A program made the translations under genes and the position numbers. From positions 3,457 to 67,456 of the forward strand of contig JAZGEF010000055.1 of NCBI GenBank assembly GCA_036478595.1: a DNA stretch of 64,000 nucleotides, given 5' to 3'. This DNA comes from Granulosicoccus sp036478595. Its GTDB lineage: Bacteria > Pseudomonadota > Gammaproteobacteria > Granulosicoccales > Granulosicoccaceae. Positions 8,494-16,893 of the stretch are shown here, in pieces (the first letter of the stretch is position 1; each line of letters starts with the position of its first letter). The notes under the pieces are model-generated. The model was not told where the DNA came from and made no database searches. It saw only the letters and a list, made by a program, of their open reading frames with translations.

Positions 8494-9041
8494 GTGTTTT
8501 CAGCTTCCGTCGCCAATAGCTCTGTTACGTATTCAGCCAAATTCTCATAAGCCGGCACATGCTCAAGGCCTTTGTGATTATCAATCGTGTCTTGCCCCTT
8601 GCCTGTCCTAACCAAGATAGGCTTAGCCGCAGCGGCCATTGCTGCTTGAACGTCACGAAGCGAATCTCCCACAACTGGCACACCTTCTAGATCAACATCT
8701 AATCGCTCTGACAAGGTATATAACATTCCAGGTGCTGGCTTTCGACAATCGCATTGATTCGAATCGCTATGCGGACAAAACACAATCGCGTCTATCTTGC
8801 CACCGGCTTTATTCACTAAATCGTGCATCTTGGCATGGATGACGTGCAACTCTTCGATGGTTAAAAGCTCCAGTGCAATGCCCGACTGGTTGGTTGTCAC
8901 GGCTATTTGATAACCCGCTTGGTGAAGCCTTGCAATGGCCTCTAAACTGCCATCGATAGGCACCCACTGTTTGGCATTAACAACAGGGCCCTTCCTGTCG
9001 ATATTAATTACACCATCTCTGTCGAGCACTATCAGCTTCAT
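8490..9041 (-). CDS. gmhB: D-glycero-beta-D-manno-heptose-1,7-bisphosphate 7-phosphatase
   Basis: HAD-superfamily phosphatase of the ADP-heptose pathway for LPS inner core. The 183-residue protein has the nucleophile motif DRDGVIN (D7, D9), motif II TTNQSG, the structural zinc loop CPHSDSNQCDC typical of GmhB, and motif IV GDSLRDV. It overlaps plsC by 4 nt and follows glyS by 18 nt, so it belongs to the glyQ-glyS-gmhB-plsC unit. Confidence 0.93.
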   Translation of the reverse strand: MKLIVLDRDGVINIDRKGPVVNAKQWVPIDGSLEAIARLHQAGYQIAVTTNQSGIALELLTIEELHVIHAKMHDLVNKAGGKIDAIVFCPHSDSNQCDCRKPAPGMLYTLSERLDVDLEGVPVVGDSLRDVQAAMAAAAKPILVRTGKGQDTIDNHKGLEHVPAYENLAEYVTELLATEAENT

Positions 9042-9059
9042 GTCATTCTGTGGCTTTGG

Positions 9060-11129
9060 TTATGACTCTATTGCTTGCAAGCGAGATAGATCGGCTGTGT
9101 ATGAGCACAGTTCGTTAAGCTGATGCAAGAGTGCTAAACGATTATCTTTCAACGCCTCATCTTCGCTCATCACCATAACATCATCGAAGAAAGTATCAAC
9201 ATGGTCACGCAGACCGGCGGTGGTGGTCATGGCTTTTGAATAATCGCGCGCCTCAAACTGCTCTTTAATTATAGGTGCGACTTTTTGCAGATTTTCATAC
9301 AGTGCTTTTTCAGCAGGCTCCTGCAATAGGGCTTCATTGATGGGCTGTGTAGTGGTTATCGATGCTTTTTTCAGGATATTACTAATACGTTTACTCGCAG
9401 CCGATAAAGACACGGCAGCCGGCGTTTCACGAAACGGCTTAATGGCTTGTAGTCGCTGCACGACATCTAGCGGCGCGGTAACGCCACGTGCCAGTACAGC
9501 ATCAACTACATCAACGGTATAGCCCTGATCAACGGCATAGCCGCGCAAGCGTTCGAGGATGTAATCCACCATCTCAGATCCATTGGCATCGCCTGGCAAT
9601 ACAGAGCCGTAAGCGCTTATCGCTTCACTAACGAGCTCTTTTAAGTCGATGTCCTGCTCTTGTTCTATTAATACGCGCACCACGCCCAATGCAGCACGGC
9701 GCAAACCGAATGGGTCTTTTGCACCCGTAGGTTTAAGGCCTTGGCCATAGATGCCCACTAAGGTGTCGATCTTGTCGGATACTGAAATCACCCGCGCAAC
9801 CGAATTACCCGGTAACGCACTACCTGCCTGCTTCGGAAAATAATGCTGCTCCATCGCATCTGCGATATCACTGCTATGACCATCACGAGCAGCGTAATAA
9901 CGCCCAGCAATGCCTTGCATTTTGGCAAGCTCTTTTACTATCTCAGTTGTTAAATCACATTTACAAAGATCAGCCGCTGTTTCACAACTGGCCGCATCTG
10001 CGCCCATGCGCGGTGCTAACCACGCACCCAGTGTTTTGATTCGGCGAATTTTATCGCCCACAGAGCCTAATTTTTCTTGAAACAAAACGTTATCAAGTTC
10101 GGGCAAATGCTCATGCAGTTTTTTGCTTTTGTCTTGCTCCCAAAAGAATAAGGTGTCAGCAAAGCGCGGATGAATTACTCGTTCGTTACCGCCAATAATC
10201 GATTGCGGATGGGTGGATTCGATATTGGCAATGGTGATAAATGATGGTAACAAGTTACCGCTGTTATCTAGCAATGCAAAGTATCGTTGATTCTCTTCCA
10301 TCGTTTGTATCAGTGCTTCTTTTGGAATATCTAGATAACTTGGATCAAACTTGCCGCTTATTGCCACCGGCCATTCAACCAAAGCCGTCACCTCATCAAG
10401 CAAGGCTTCATCGACGACCGGCTGTGCACCCGCTTGCTTTGCTGCAGTGCTGACCTGTTCACTAATCTGTTGTCGTCGCACACTAAAATCAGCCACAACA
10501 AACGCTTTGTTAAGCGCAGCTTGGTAATCAGCTGGGTTAGTGATGGTAATTGCATTCGGTGCATGGAAGCGATGGCCATAGCTTACATTGCCCGCCGTAA
10601 GGCCAAGAAATTCTAGCGGCACAGTATCGCTGCCGTGTACCGCACACAACCAGCTCACAGGGCGTAAAAATTCATAGGGTAAATCAGACCAACGCATGCG
10701 GCGCGGCATTGGCATTGTTTTAAGCGCAGCAGCCATGGCATCACTGACTATTTCTGCCAAGGCGCGGCCCGGTTGGTTTATCTTCAGCACTAGCCAATCA
10801 CCTTTGGGTGTTTCTATTGTGCTGAGCTGATCTACGGTGGCATTGGCACCTTTTAAAAAGCCTGCCAGTGCTTTGCTTGGCTCGCCATCTTTGTAGGCAG
10901 CCTTAACGGCAGGGCCCTTACGTTCAACTTGTTGATCCTCTTGCTGTGCACCAACGTCAGGTAATAATGCAGCGATTCTTCTGGGCGTTGCATAAACCTT
11001 TGCAGCGCCACCTGCCAAGCCTGCTTTGCTTAGTTCGTCATGCAGTGTTTTGGCTAAATGGTTAGCCATCGGCATAACAGATGCAGCTGGAAGCTCTTCA
11101 ACACCTAGTTCAATCAGCAGATCAGCCAT
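9060..11129 (-). CDS. glyS: glycine--tRNA ligase, beta subunit
   Basis: Large subunit of the bacterial tetrameric glycyl-tRNA synthetase. It is 689 residues from the ATG at 11127-11129, beginning MADLLIELGVEELPA, the canonical family start. A longer in-frame reading into glyQ is not a plausible N-terminus. The protein contains the HD-like and anticodon-binding C-terminal regions expected for this length. The start overlaps the glyQ stop by 8 nt (ATGGCTGA), which supports coupled synthesis of the two subunits. Confidence 0.97.
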   Translation of the reverse strand: MADLLIELGVEELPAASVMPMANHLAKTLHDELSKAGLAGGAAKVYATPRRIAALLPDVGAQQEDQQVERKGPAVKAAYKDGEPSKALAGFLKGANATVDQLSTIETPKGDWLVLKINQPGRALAEIVSDAMAAALKTMPMPRRMRWSDLPYEFLRPVSWLCAVHGSDTVPLEFLGLTAGNVSYGHRFHAPNAITITNPADYQAALNKAFVVADFSVRRQQISEQVSTAAKQAGAQPVVDEALLDEVTALVEWPVAISGKFDPSYLDIPKEALIQTMEENQRYFALLDNSGNLLPSFITIANIESTHPQSIIGGNERVIHPRFADTLFFWEQDKSKKLHEHLPELDNVLFQEKLGSVGDKIRRIKTLGAWLAPRMGADAASCETAADLCKCDLTTEIVKELAKMQGIAGRYYAARDGHSSDIADAMEQHYFPKQAGSALPGNSVARVISVSDKIDTLVGIYGQGLKPTGAKDPFGLRRAALGVVRVLIEQEQDIDLKELVSEAISAYGSVLPGDANGSEMVDYILERLRGYAVDQGYTVDVVDAVLARGVTAPLDVVQRLQAIKPFRETPAAVSLSAASKRISNILKKASITTTQPINEALLQEPAEKALYENLQKVAPIIKEQFEARDYSKAMTTTAGLRDHVDTFFDDVMVMSEDEALKDNRLALLHQLNELCSYTADLSRLQAIES

Positions 11130-12066
11130 TGGCCTTCTCCGCTTTTTTCTCACTTTCTTTTTCAAGCAACGGAAAACCTAACTCCTCACGCCGCGCAAGA
11201 TACGCTTCGGCTACTTTTCTAGACATACCTCGCACCCGTAATATATAACGCTGTCTTTCAGTTACTGACAGAGCATGACGCGCATCAAGCAGATTGAAAG
11301 AGTGAGAACCTGCTAGCACTTGCTCATAGGCTGGTAGTGGCAAGCCCAGGCCACACAATCGCTCACAATCGCGCTCACATGCATCAAACCTTGAAAACAT
11401 CATTTGCGTATCAGCAAATTCGTAGTTAAACGCTGATTGCTCTACTTCGTTTTGATGAAAGACATCGCCATAGGTCACAACGCCGGTTGCGCTATTTCCC
11501 CAAATTAGATCAAACACGCTATCCACTTGTTGTATGTACATAGCCAAACGTTCTATGCCGTAAGCCAATTCGCCCAGCACCGGATTACAAGGCAAACCGC
11601 CAGATTGTTGAAAATAGGTGTACTGCGTAACCTCCATGCCGTTTAGCCACACCTCCCAACCCAAACCCCATGCGCCTAGCGTGGGTGATTCCCAGTTATC
11701 TTCAACAAAGCGCACATCATGTTCAAGCAAATCAAAACCAAGCGCCTCTAATGAGCCCAAATACAAGGCCTGCATATTAGGCGGCGATGGTTTCATGGCC
11801 ACCTGAAACTGATAGTAATGCTGCAGGCGATTGGGATTGTCACCATAACGACCGTCACCGGGACGTCGCGATGCCTGTGTATGGCAGGCATACCAAGGCT
11901 CGGGGCCGATGGAGCGCAAAAAGGTGGACGGGTGGAAGGTGCCTGCCCCCATCTCCATATCGTAGGATTGCTGGACAATACAGCCCTGCTCCATCCAATA
12001 GGCCTGTAACACGGCAATCATGCCCTGAAATGTTTTGACGTCGTGTTGCGCTGGCCCTGCGGTCAA
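11122..12066 (-). CDS. glyQ: glycine--tRNA ligase, alpha subunit
   Basis: Catalytic class II subunit of glycyl-tRNA synthetase, 314 residues. Recognisable segments are TFQGMIAVLQAYW at the start, GAGTFHPSTFLRSIGPEPW (motif 2 region) and RPGDGRYGDNPNRLQHYYQF. It pairs with glyS downstream with an 8-nt overlap. The leader begins at 12067 and is shared with the divergent glnA regulatory region. Confidence 0.97.
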   Translation of the reverse strand: MTAGPAQHDVKTFQGMIAVLQAYWMEQGCIVQQSYDMEMGAGTFHPSTFLRSIGPEPWYACHTQASRRPGDGRYGDNPNRLQHYYQFQVAMKPSPPNMQALYLGSLEALGFDLLEHDVRFVEDNWESPTLGAWGLGWEVWLNGMEVTQYTYFQQSGGLPCNPVLGELAYGIERLAMYIQQVDSVFDLIWGNSATGVVTYGDVFHQNEVEQSAFNYEFADTQMMFSRFDACERDCERLCGLGLPLPAYEQVLAGSHSFNLLDARHALSVTERQRYILRVRGMSRKVAEAYLARREELGFPLLEKESEKKAEKANG

Positions 12067-12248
12067 GAGATATCTCCTGTTATTTTAAACTGCGAGTTTA
12101 TGGTGCACAGTTTACGCAATTGACTAGATAAGCGCGGCTTTTAACGGCAACTGTGCTGTGAATTCATACCTGAACTGCGCAGGTAAGTATCTGCCGTACA
12201 AGCGGTTCAGATACACTATGCCCACCTGGAGCATTACCACGCATAACC

Positions 12249-12263
12249 GCACCGATTGGGTGC
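12249..12263. promoter_or_regulatory. NtrC-type binding site 1 upstream of glnA
   Basis: GCACCGATTGGGTGC is an inverted repeat with the GCAC-N7-GTGC layout of NtrC enhancer sites. Its centre (12256) is 31 bp from the centre of site 2, close to the three-turn spacing of the two strong glnA sites in enteric bacteria. It is about 200 bp before the glnA ATG. The 398-bp gap 12067-12464 holds no gene I can support. Confidence 0.72.
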
Positions 12264-12279
12264 ATTTATCGCGAAACAA

Positions 12280-12294
12280 GCACCATCATAGTGC
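12280..12294. promoter_or_regulatory. NtrC-type binding site 2 upstream of glnA
   Basis: GCACCATCATAGTGC, again GCAC-N7-GTGC, nearly the same as the enteric glnA site. It is centred at 12287. ntrB and ntrC are encoded in the same window at 16894-19355. No GG-N10-GC sigma54 element lies between this site and the glnA start. Confidence 0.75.
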
Positions 12295-12464
12295 AAGAAA
12301 ATGCTTCAACTATTTTATAACGTATTGTATTAACATGCTTTTTTTCGTATTACTTCTATGGCTTACCAGCTACAGATCGGGCGCTGAATTACCATAGCCA
12401 GCACGCCGTCGAGAAAGCAACAGCAGCCCATAAAACACAAAGAATTAACCAAGAGGAATCAGTA

Positions 12465-13874
12465 ATGTCAGCCAGTGACGTATTAAAGACCATCAAAGAT
12501 TCAGATGTACAGTTTGTCGATTTCCGCTTTACAGACCCGCGTGGAAAAGAGATGCATTTTTCACTACCTGCAAGCCAAGTCGATGAAGACACCTTCGAAG
12601 AAGGCAATATGTTTGACGGATCTTCAATAGAAGGTTGGAAAAGCATCAACGCATCCGACATGATCATGATGCCTGACACCGACACTGCCGTGCTCGATCC
12701 GTTTACCGAAGAAACCACACTCAACATTCGCTGCGATATCGTGGAACCTGACACTATGGCTGGCTACGAACGCGACCCGCGCACAGTAGCAAAGCGTGCT
12801 GAAGCATACCTGCAACAAACGGGAATTGCTGATACTGCTTATTTTGGCCCCGAGCCCGAATTTTTTGTCTTCGATGACGTGCGTTGGACCACAGACATGA
12901 AAGGCCAAAGCTACCAAATCGACTCAGAAGAAGCGGCCTGGAATACTGGCAAAAAGATGGATGGTGGCAACACTGGCCATCGCCCAGGTGTTAAAGGCGG
13001 CTACTTTCCAGTACCACCTGTTGATTCACTAAATGACCTGCGCGCTACCATGTGCCAAGTCATGGAAGGCATGGGCGTTATCCCTGAAGTACACCACCAT
13101 GAAGTAGGTACTGCTGGACAATGCGAAATCGGTACTAAATTCGACACGCTTGTAAAACGTGCTGACGGTGTACAAATTTTGAAATACGTTGTACACAACG
13201 TTGCCCATCAATATGGCCGAACAGCTACGTTTATGCCTAAGCCCATCGTTGGTGACAACGGTAGCGGCATGCATGTACACCAGTCGTTATTCAAAAATGG
13301 CGAGAACACATTTTCCGGGGATCTCTACGGCGGCTTATCTGAAACTGCTTTGTATTACATCGGCGGTATCATCAAACACGCTCACGCGATCAACGCGTTC
13401 GCTAATGCATCGACTAACAGCTACAAACGTTTGGTGCCAGGCTTTGAAGCACCGGTTATGTTGGCCTATTCAGCGCGCAACCGTTCTGCATCAGTTCGTA
13501 TACCTTGGGTATCCAACCCTAAAGGGCGCCGTATTGAAGTTCGCTTCCCTGACCCTACAGGTAACCCGTACTACACGTTTGCATCATTGATGATGGCTGG
13601 CCTCGACGGCATCCAAAACAAGATCCACCCTGGCGATGCAATGGACAAAGATCTATACGACCTACCACCTGAAGAGGAGAAAGCCATCCCTAAGGTCGCC
13701 TTCTCCCTTGATCAGGCGCTTGAAGGATTGGATAGCGATCGTGCATTTTTAACTGCTGGTGGTGTATTTACTGATGACCTAATCGATGCCTACATTGAAC
13801 TGAAGATGGAAGAAGTCACTCGCTTGCGTATGGCTACACACCCGGTTGAATTTGATATGTATTACAGCCTGTAA
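12465..13874 (+). CDS. glnA: glutamine synthetase, type I
   Basis: ATP-dependent ammonia assimilation enzyme forming the dodecameric GSI-beta. The 469-residue protein has the signature DGSS and GGYF segments, the ATP loop region around KPIVGDNGSGMHVHQS, and the adenylylation tyrosine Y398 in DLYDLPPEE, so it should be controlled by adenylyltransferase GlnE. A GAGGAA ribosome site precedes the ATG. Two NtrC-type sites lie about 170-215 bp upstream. In related bacteria ntrB and ntrC follow glnA closely; here about 3 kb of other genes separates them. Confidence 0.97.
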   Translation: MSASDVLKTIKDSDVQFVDFRFTDPRGKEMHFSLPASQVDEDTFEEGNMFDGSSIEGWKSINASDMIMMPDTDTAVLDPFTEETTLNIRCDIVEPDTMAGYERDPRTVAKRAEAYLQQTGIADTAYFGPEPEFFVFDDVRWTTDMKGQSYQIDSEEAAWNTGKKMDGGNTGHRPGVKGGYFPVPPVDSLNDLRATMCQVMEGMGVIPEVHHHEVGTAGQCEIGTKFDTLVKRADGVQILKYVVHNVAHQYGRTATFMPKPIVGDNGSGMHVHQSLFKNGENTFSGDLYGGLSETALYYIGGIIKHAHAINAFANASTNSYKRLVPGFEAPVMLAYSARNRSASVRIPWVSNPKGRRIEVRFPDPTGNPYYTFASLMMAGLDGIQNKIHPGDAMDKDLYDLPPEEEKAIPKVAFSLDQALEGLDSDRAFLTAGGVFTDDLIDAYIELKMEEVTRLRMATHPVEFDMYYSL

Positions 13875-13918
13875 ATCACTATTGGGCCATTAAAGCCATG
13901 GCCTACTAAAAGCATTAC

Positions 13919-13952
13919 TGGCTCACAATTTGAAGGATCGGATTGTGGGCCA
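13919..13952 (+). terminator. stem-loop after glnA, probable terminator
   Basis: Arms 13919-13929 (TGGCTCACAAT) and 13942-13952 pair over 10-11 bp around a 12-nt loop. There is no long T tract behind it (GTTATTC follows), so termination may be weak or may depend on other factors. Confidence 0.5.
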
Positions 13953-13977
13953 GTTATTCAAACGTTAACAACTCCCG

Positions 13978-14143
13978 CCTCGCAGCGAAAAATCTAGGTA
14001 CGACGAGGAGATTTCAGAGTGTCCAAAAGCGGTTTAATAACCGCTGGAACGCTCCAATAAAAACCGAAAAGAAACTCCCTGTATGCCCCGTCACGCAGGT
14101 GGTGCTAACCCCAGAGGACATCTAATTCGCGGGGTGGCGCCAC
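13978..14143 (+). other. structured intergenic segment between glnA and gst, possible small RNA
   Basis: This 338-bp gap has no credible protein gene (a 60-codon frame at 13943-14125 overlaps the glnA hairpin and has no ribosome site). It holds several pairings: CCTCG 13978-13982 with CGAGG 14004-14008, interleaved with AAATCT 13990-13995 and AGATTT 14009-14014 (mutually exclusive or pseudoknotted); a perfect hairpin GCGGTTTAATAACCGC at 14029-14044; and the palindrome GTGGCGCCAC at 14134-14143. No known RNA family is recognised. Confidence 0.25.
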
Positions 14144-14191
14144 ATAAAGCCAAAGCCTGTTATCGACCATGCTATCCTGAAATCACAGGAA

Positions 14192-14197
14192 TATAAT
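14192..14197 (+). promoter_or_regulatory. TATAAT -10 candidate for the GST gene
   Basis: A perfect TATAAT lies 15 bp before the gst ATG, with only a weak -35. If used, the mRNA would have a leader of about 9 nt, and no ribosome site is visible before the ATG. Confidence 0.3.
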
Positions 14198-14212
14198 GGG
14201 TCTAACACATCA

Positions 14213-14818
14213 ATGAAACTCTACTACGCCACTGCGTCACCCTTCGTCCGTAAAGTCCGCATGGCTGCACAAGAACTCAACTTAACAGATAACATCGAAT
14301 TGGTTGAAGCACTAGTGTTGCCAGGCAAAGAGAATTCTGAATACGCTAATCGCGTTAATCCATTACGTAAAATCCCAGCGCTGCAAATTGATGATGGTTC
14401 GGTCATTCTTGATTCAACCGTAATATGCGAATACTTAAATGATCTGCACGGACAGCAACAACTCATCCCGGCATCGGGGCCAGAAAAATGGTTAGTACAA
14501 ACTGCGCACGCAATGGCTAGTGGCATTATGGAAGCAGCGGTATCAATACGTTATGAAACCTTCCTACGCCCAGAGCCACAGCGTTGGCCGGTATGGATAG
14601 ACGAGCAATGGGAGAAGATAAACAATACGCTTGGCTGGTTCAATAAACGCAATAATTCCGACAACATGAGCATCGATAACATTGCTTTGGCTTGCGCCTT
14701 GGGGTATCTCGATTTTCGATCGCCTGAATTTGCATGGAGAGACGATTTTAGCAAACTTGCTGCATGGCATGGCAAGGTGTCACAGAATGCCTCCTACATA
14801 GCGACCACACCAAAATAA
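14213..14818 (+). CDS. glutathione S-transferase family protein
   Basis: A 201-residue GST with the thioredoxin-fold N-terminus MKLYYATASPFVRKV (Ser9 in the glutathione-activating position), the cis-Pro segment NPLRKIPAL and DSTVICEYL, followed by an all-helical C-terminal domain. The substrate is unknown. It starts the group 14213-16519 that lies between glnA and ntrBC. Confidence 0.87.
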   Translation: MKLYYATASPFVRKVRMAAQELNLTDNIELVEALVLPGKENSEYANRVNPLRKIPALQIDDGSVILDSTVICEYLNDLHGQQQLIPASGPEKWLVQTAHAMASGIMEAAVSIRYETFLRPEPQRWPVWIDEQWEKINNTLGWFNKRNNSDNMSIDNIALACALGYLDFRSPEFAWRDDFSKLAAWHGKVSQNASYIATTPK

Positions 14819-14833
14819 ATTAATGGCCGGCTC

Positions 14834-15094
14834 ATGAGCGCCTTAACAACAATAGTTGAGATAACCGCTGAAGTGGTATCACGAACATCTAAGTCCGGCC
14901 CTACTGGCAATTCAGGCATCCATATTTTCAAATTAGAAAACGGTAATACCGTTATGGTCGAAACACCCCCATATGCAAAAAACTGCAGTGGTGATCAGGT
15001 GCTGCTTCGATCGGCTGATCGATATCTATTCGGTGCCAAGTACCATTTTGGCGGCAAGCTACTTGATTCGAGCAACGCCAAAACTGATTCGTAA
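14834..15094 (+). CDS. hypothetical small protein
   Basis: An 86-residue polar protein with no signal peptide and no family I recognise. It contains an NGNTVMVETPPY segment and a C-terminal KYHFGGKLLD. It starts 15 bp after the GST stop on the same strand and is probably cotranscribed. No strong ribosome site is visible. It is convergent with the permease gene behind it. Confidence 0.5.
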   Translation: MSALTTIVEITAEVVSRTSKSGPTGNSGIHIFKLENGNTVMVETPPYAKNCSGDQVLLRSADRYLFGAKYHFGGKLLDSSNAKTDS

Positions 15095-15104
15095 TCAACA
15101 ACAC

Positions 15105-16154
15105 TCAAGTTAACCAAGCCTCGAAAATCACACCACTAGCCACAGATCCGGTTAACGCAAAAGCGATATATAGAAGGAACACTGGACGCCTCACCAATGC
15201 GAATACAGCAATCGCTGCCGGCAACGAAGTGATGCCTCCAGCAACAAGGAAAGCTAAGCCAGCACCTGGTGCCATACCTTGCTCGATCAAACCTGAAACC
15301 AAAGGTAATGCCGCATAGCCATTTAAATAGGCTGGCACACCTACCAACGTTGCAGTGATGATCGGCCCCACCCCGGCTCCGCCCAAGACAAGGGCAATCC
15401 TTTCACTTGGGATGTAAGCCAACATCAGACTTTCGAGCAGAAACGCTAGAATGAGCCACTTCAAGAGAAAAAGAGTGGCAGCCATCGCCGTCTTCGCAAA
15501 TTTTTCTCGTCGCGCTTCTTCCCTCCAAAACTTCCAAACTACCTGATCAGGAGTCACTGTAGATGGTTTGCTGCAACCGCCAACACCAATACCCAGTCGC
15601 AACGGGTCAGTAAAAACACCTCGTTGTGTCAATGCCAATGTAACGAAACCACCAAACAAGCCAATTGCAACAGCAGAGACAGTTTTAGCCACTGCAAACT
15701 CGAATCCTAGGAAACCTGTGGTTAATACAAACATCGAGGGATCGATCACTGGAGAGGCTAACCAGAAAGCCATGACAGCTGCCAAGGGAACCCCCATAGA
15801 TAACAAGGCTGCAATCAGCGGAATAACTCCGCAGGAGCAAAAAGGCGATAAGCCGCCAAGAATCGCCGCGAAAATAATCATCGACATGGGAGAGCCAACA
15901 AAAGCACGCGCAATTAGGTTATCAGCACCACTCGCGCCCGAATAGGCTGCTAGCGAAATAGACAACACCAAAAATGGTGCTGTAGTGATTATCGATTTAG
16001 TCGTAAACCAAGCGCTTGCTACTCCCTGCTGTGTATTAAAAACTAAAAGCAGCAATAGGATCGCAGCGGTTACCAGCCAAACACGATGAGTGTTCCAGAT
16101 AACTTTGAATAGCGCTATATCGAAAAAGACGGCTTGGCGATTAAGTTGATTCAT
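15105..16154 (-). CDS. permease of the ArsP / PF03773 family
   Basis: A 349-residue inner-membrane protein with about 8-10 hydrophobic helices. The family signature FCSCGVIPLIAALLSMG lies in the first half, and a second motif with paired glycines (GVPAYLNGYAALPLVSG) in the second half. Members export organoarsenicals (ArsP) or Cu/Zn. I chose the ATG at 16152-16154; the longer frame would run back into arsR. It follows arsR by 44 bp with a copy of the ArsR operator in the gap, so an arsenical or metal substrate is likely. Confidence 0.8.
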   Translation of the reverse strand: MNQLNRQAVFFDIALFKVIWNTHRVWLVTAAILLLLLVFNTQQGVASAWFTTKSIITTAPFLVLSISLAAYSGASGADNLIARAFVGSPMSMIIFAAILGGLSPFCSCGVIPLIAALLSMGVPLAAVMAFWLASPVIDPSMFVLTTGFLGFEFAVAKTVSAVAIGLFGGFVTLALTQRGVFTDPLRLGIGVGGCSKPSTVTPDQVVWKFWREEARREKFAKTAMAATLFLLKWLILAFLLESLMLAYIPSERIALVLGGAGVGPIITATLVGVPAYLNGYAALPLVSGLIEQGMAPGAGLAFLVAGGITSLPAAIAVFALVRRPVFLLYIAFALTGSVASGVIFEAWLT

Positions 16155-16162
16155 ATCTATTA

Positions 16163-16178
16163 AACCAGTTATGTAGTT
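16163..16178 (-). promoter_or_regulatory. ArsR operator copy upstream of the permease gene
   Basis: Read on the minus strand, AACTACATAACTGGTT. It matches 14 of 16 bases of the operator in front of arsR (AACTACATATCTAGTT at 16531-16546) and lies 8 bp before the permease ATG. Confidence 0.6.
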
Positions 16179-16198
16179 GTTATAAATAAAATAATGAG

Positions 16199-16519
16199 CT
16201 AAGCCGCGTCGATCTTCAGGCGCACTCCTGTGCAACACTCTGAGGTCAGAAAAGTCATCATCTGCTTCATGGCTTCAAAATCTGGGCGGTTGAGCACCTC
16301 GCGGCCACGCTTTTCTTGTATGACGATCCCTGCAAGCACCAACGCACGAAGATGATGTGCCAGCGTTGATGCAGGTAGATCCAATTGCAAGGATATCTCG
16401 CCAACGTTTAAGCCTTCCTGCCCTGCACGCACGAGCAGCCGAAAAACAGATAGCCTTGCCTCATGCCCAAGGGCAGCAAGTGCTGGAGCAACAGTTTTGA
16501 TGGATTGCGTTTTTGCCAT
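16199..16519 (-). CDS. arsR: ArsR/SmtB-family metalloregulator with C-terminal Cys pair
   Basis: A 106-residue winged-helix repressor. The recognition helix region is LPASTLAHHLRALVLAG (residues 49-64). Instead of the classical alpha3 CxC, the sensing thiols are C95-C96 in SECCTG near the C-terminus, as in As(III)-sensing ArsR of Acidithiobacillus and relatives. It probably represses itself and the permease gene through two matching operators and is released by As(III) or organoarsenicals. Confidence 0.87.
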   Translation of the reverse strand: MAKTQSIKTVAPALAALGHEARLSVFRLLVRAGQEGLNVGEISLQLDLPASTLAHHLRALVLAGIVIQEKRGREVLNRPDFEAMKQMMTFLTSECCTGVRLKIDAA

Positions 16520-16528
16520 GAACTCATT

Positions 16529-16548
16529 ATAACTACATATCTAGTTAT
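16529..16548. promoter_or_regulatory. ArsR operator upstream of arsR
   Basis: ATAACTA-N6-TAGTTAT, a perfect 7-bp inverted repeat 10 bp before the arsR ATG. The inner 16 bp recur 44 bp downstream of arsR in front of the permease. Confidence 0.65.
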
Positions 16549-16893
16549 GTAAAGATATAATTTTTGAATCAATAAAAAACGGCACAATGAAATATTCGTT
16601 GGAATTCGATTGCCTGTACTGTTTGATCGCTTATTCAGACCACTTAAGCACCCACCGTCTTGCTTGCTCAAAATTGTCAGTGCAAGATACTTGTAACCCA
16701 TGATTAGCTTAGTAATGGATATTCTGAAAACAGAGGCCATGATCGACAAGCAACTTCACCTTGTTGCGCCACAGCCTCAAAGCGTTATTTCAGCACTATT
16801 AGTAGTGGTTAAAAGCAGCAACTGAGCCGTACATTTGCAACTATCGATTCGTTCCCAAACAGTATCGATGCAAACGGGTAAAATGCCTTAACG
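16549..16893. other. intergenic gap arsR / ntrB, nothing recognised
   Basis: The stretch holds no convincing gene. A 28-codon frame at 16739-16825 has a poorly spaced AGAGG and no similarity I know. No clear NtrC site or sigma54 element is visible; CACTATTAGTAGTG near 16795 has the wrong arm spacing for NtrC. Confidence 0.5.

Noticed and set aside
12259..12272. GG-N10-GC as a sigma54 promoter for glnA
   Set aside because: It lies within NtrC site 1, other consensus bases are missing, and it would place the enhancer sites on top of the promoter.
12158..12397. 79-codon frame upstream of glnA
   Set aside because: It overlaps both NtrC-type sites, has no ribosome site and no protein-like composition.
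13943..14125. 60-codon frame behind glnA
   Set aside because: It starts inside the glnA hairpin, has no ribosome site, and covers predicted RNA structure.
16793..16808. NtrC site upstream of ntrB (CACTATTAGTAGTG)
   Set aside because: The arms are 8 rather than 7 bp apart and the right arm reads GTGG, not GTGC.
16739..16825. 28-codon frame upstream of ntrB
   Set aside because: The AGAGG is only 2 bp from the ATG and the peptide has no recognisable features.
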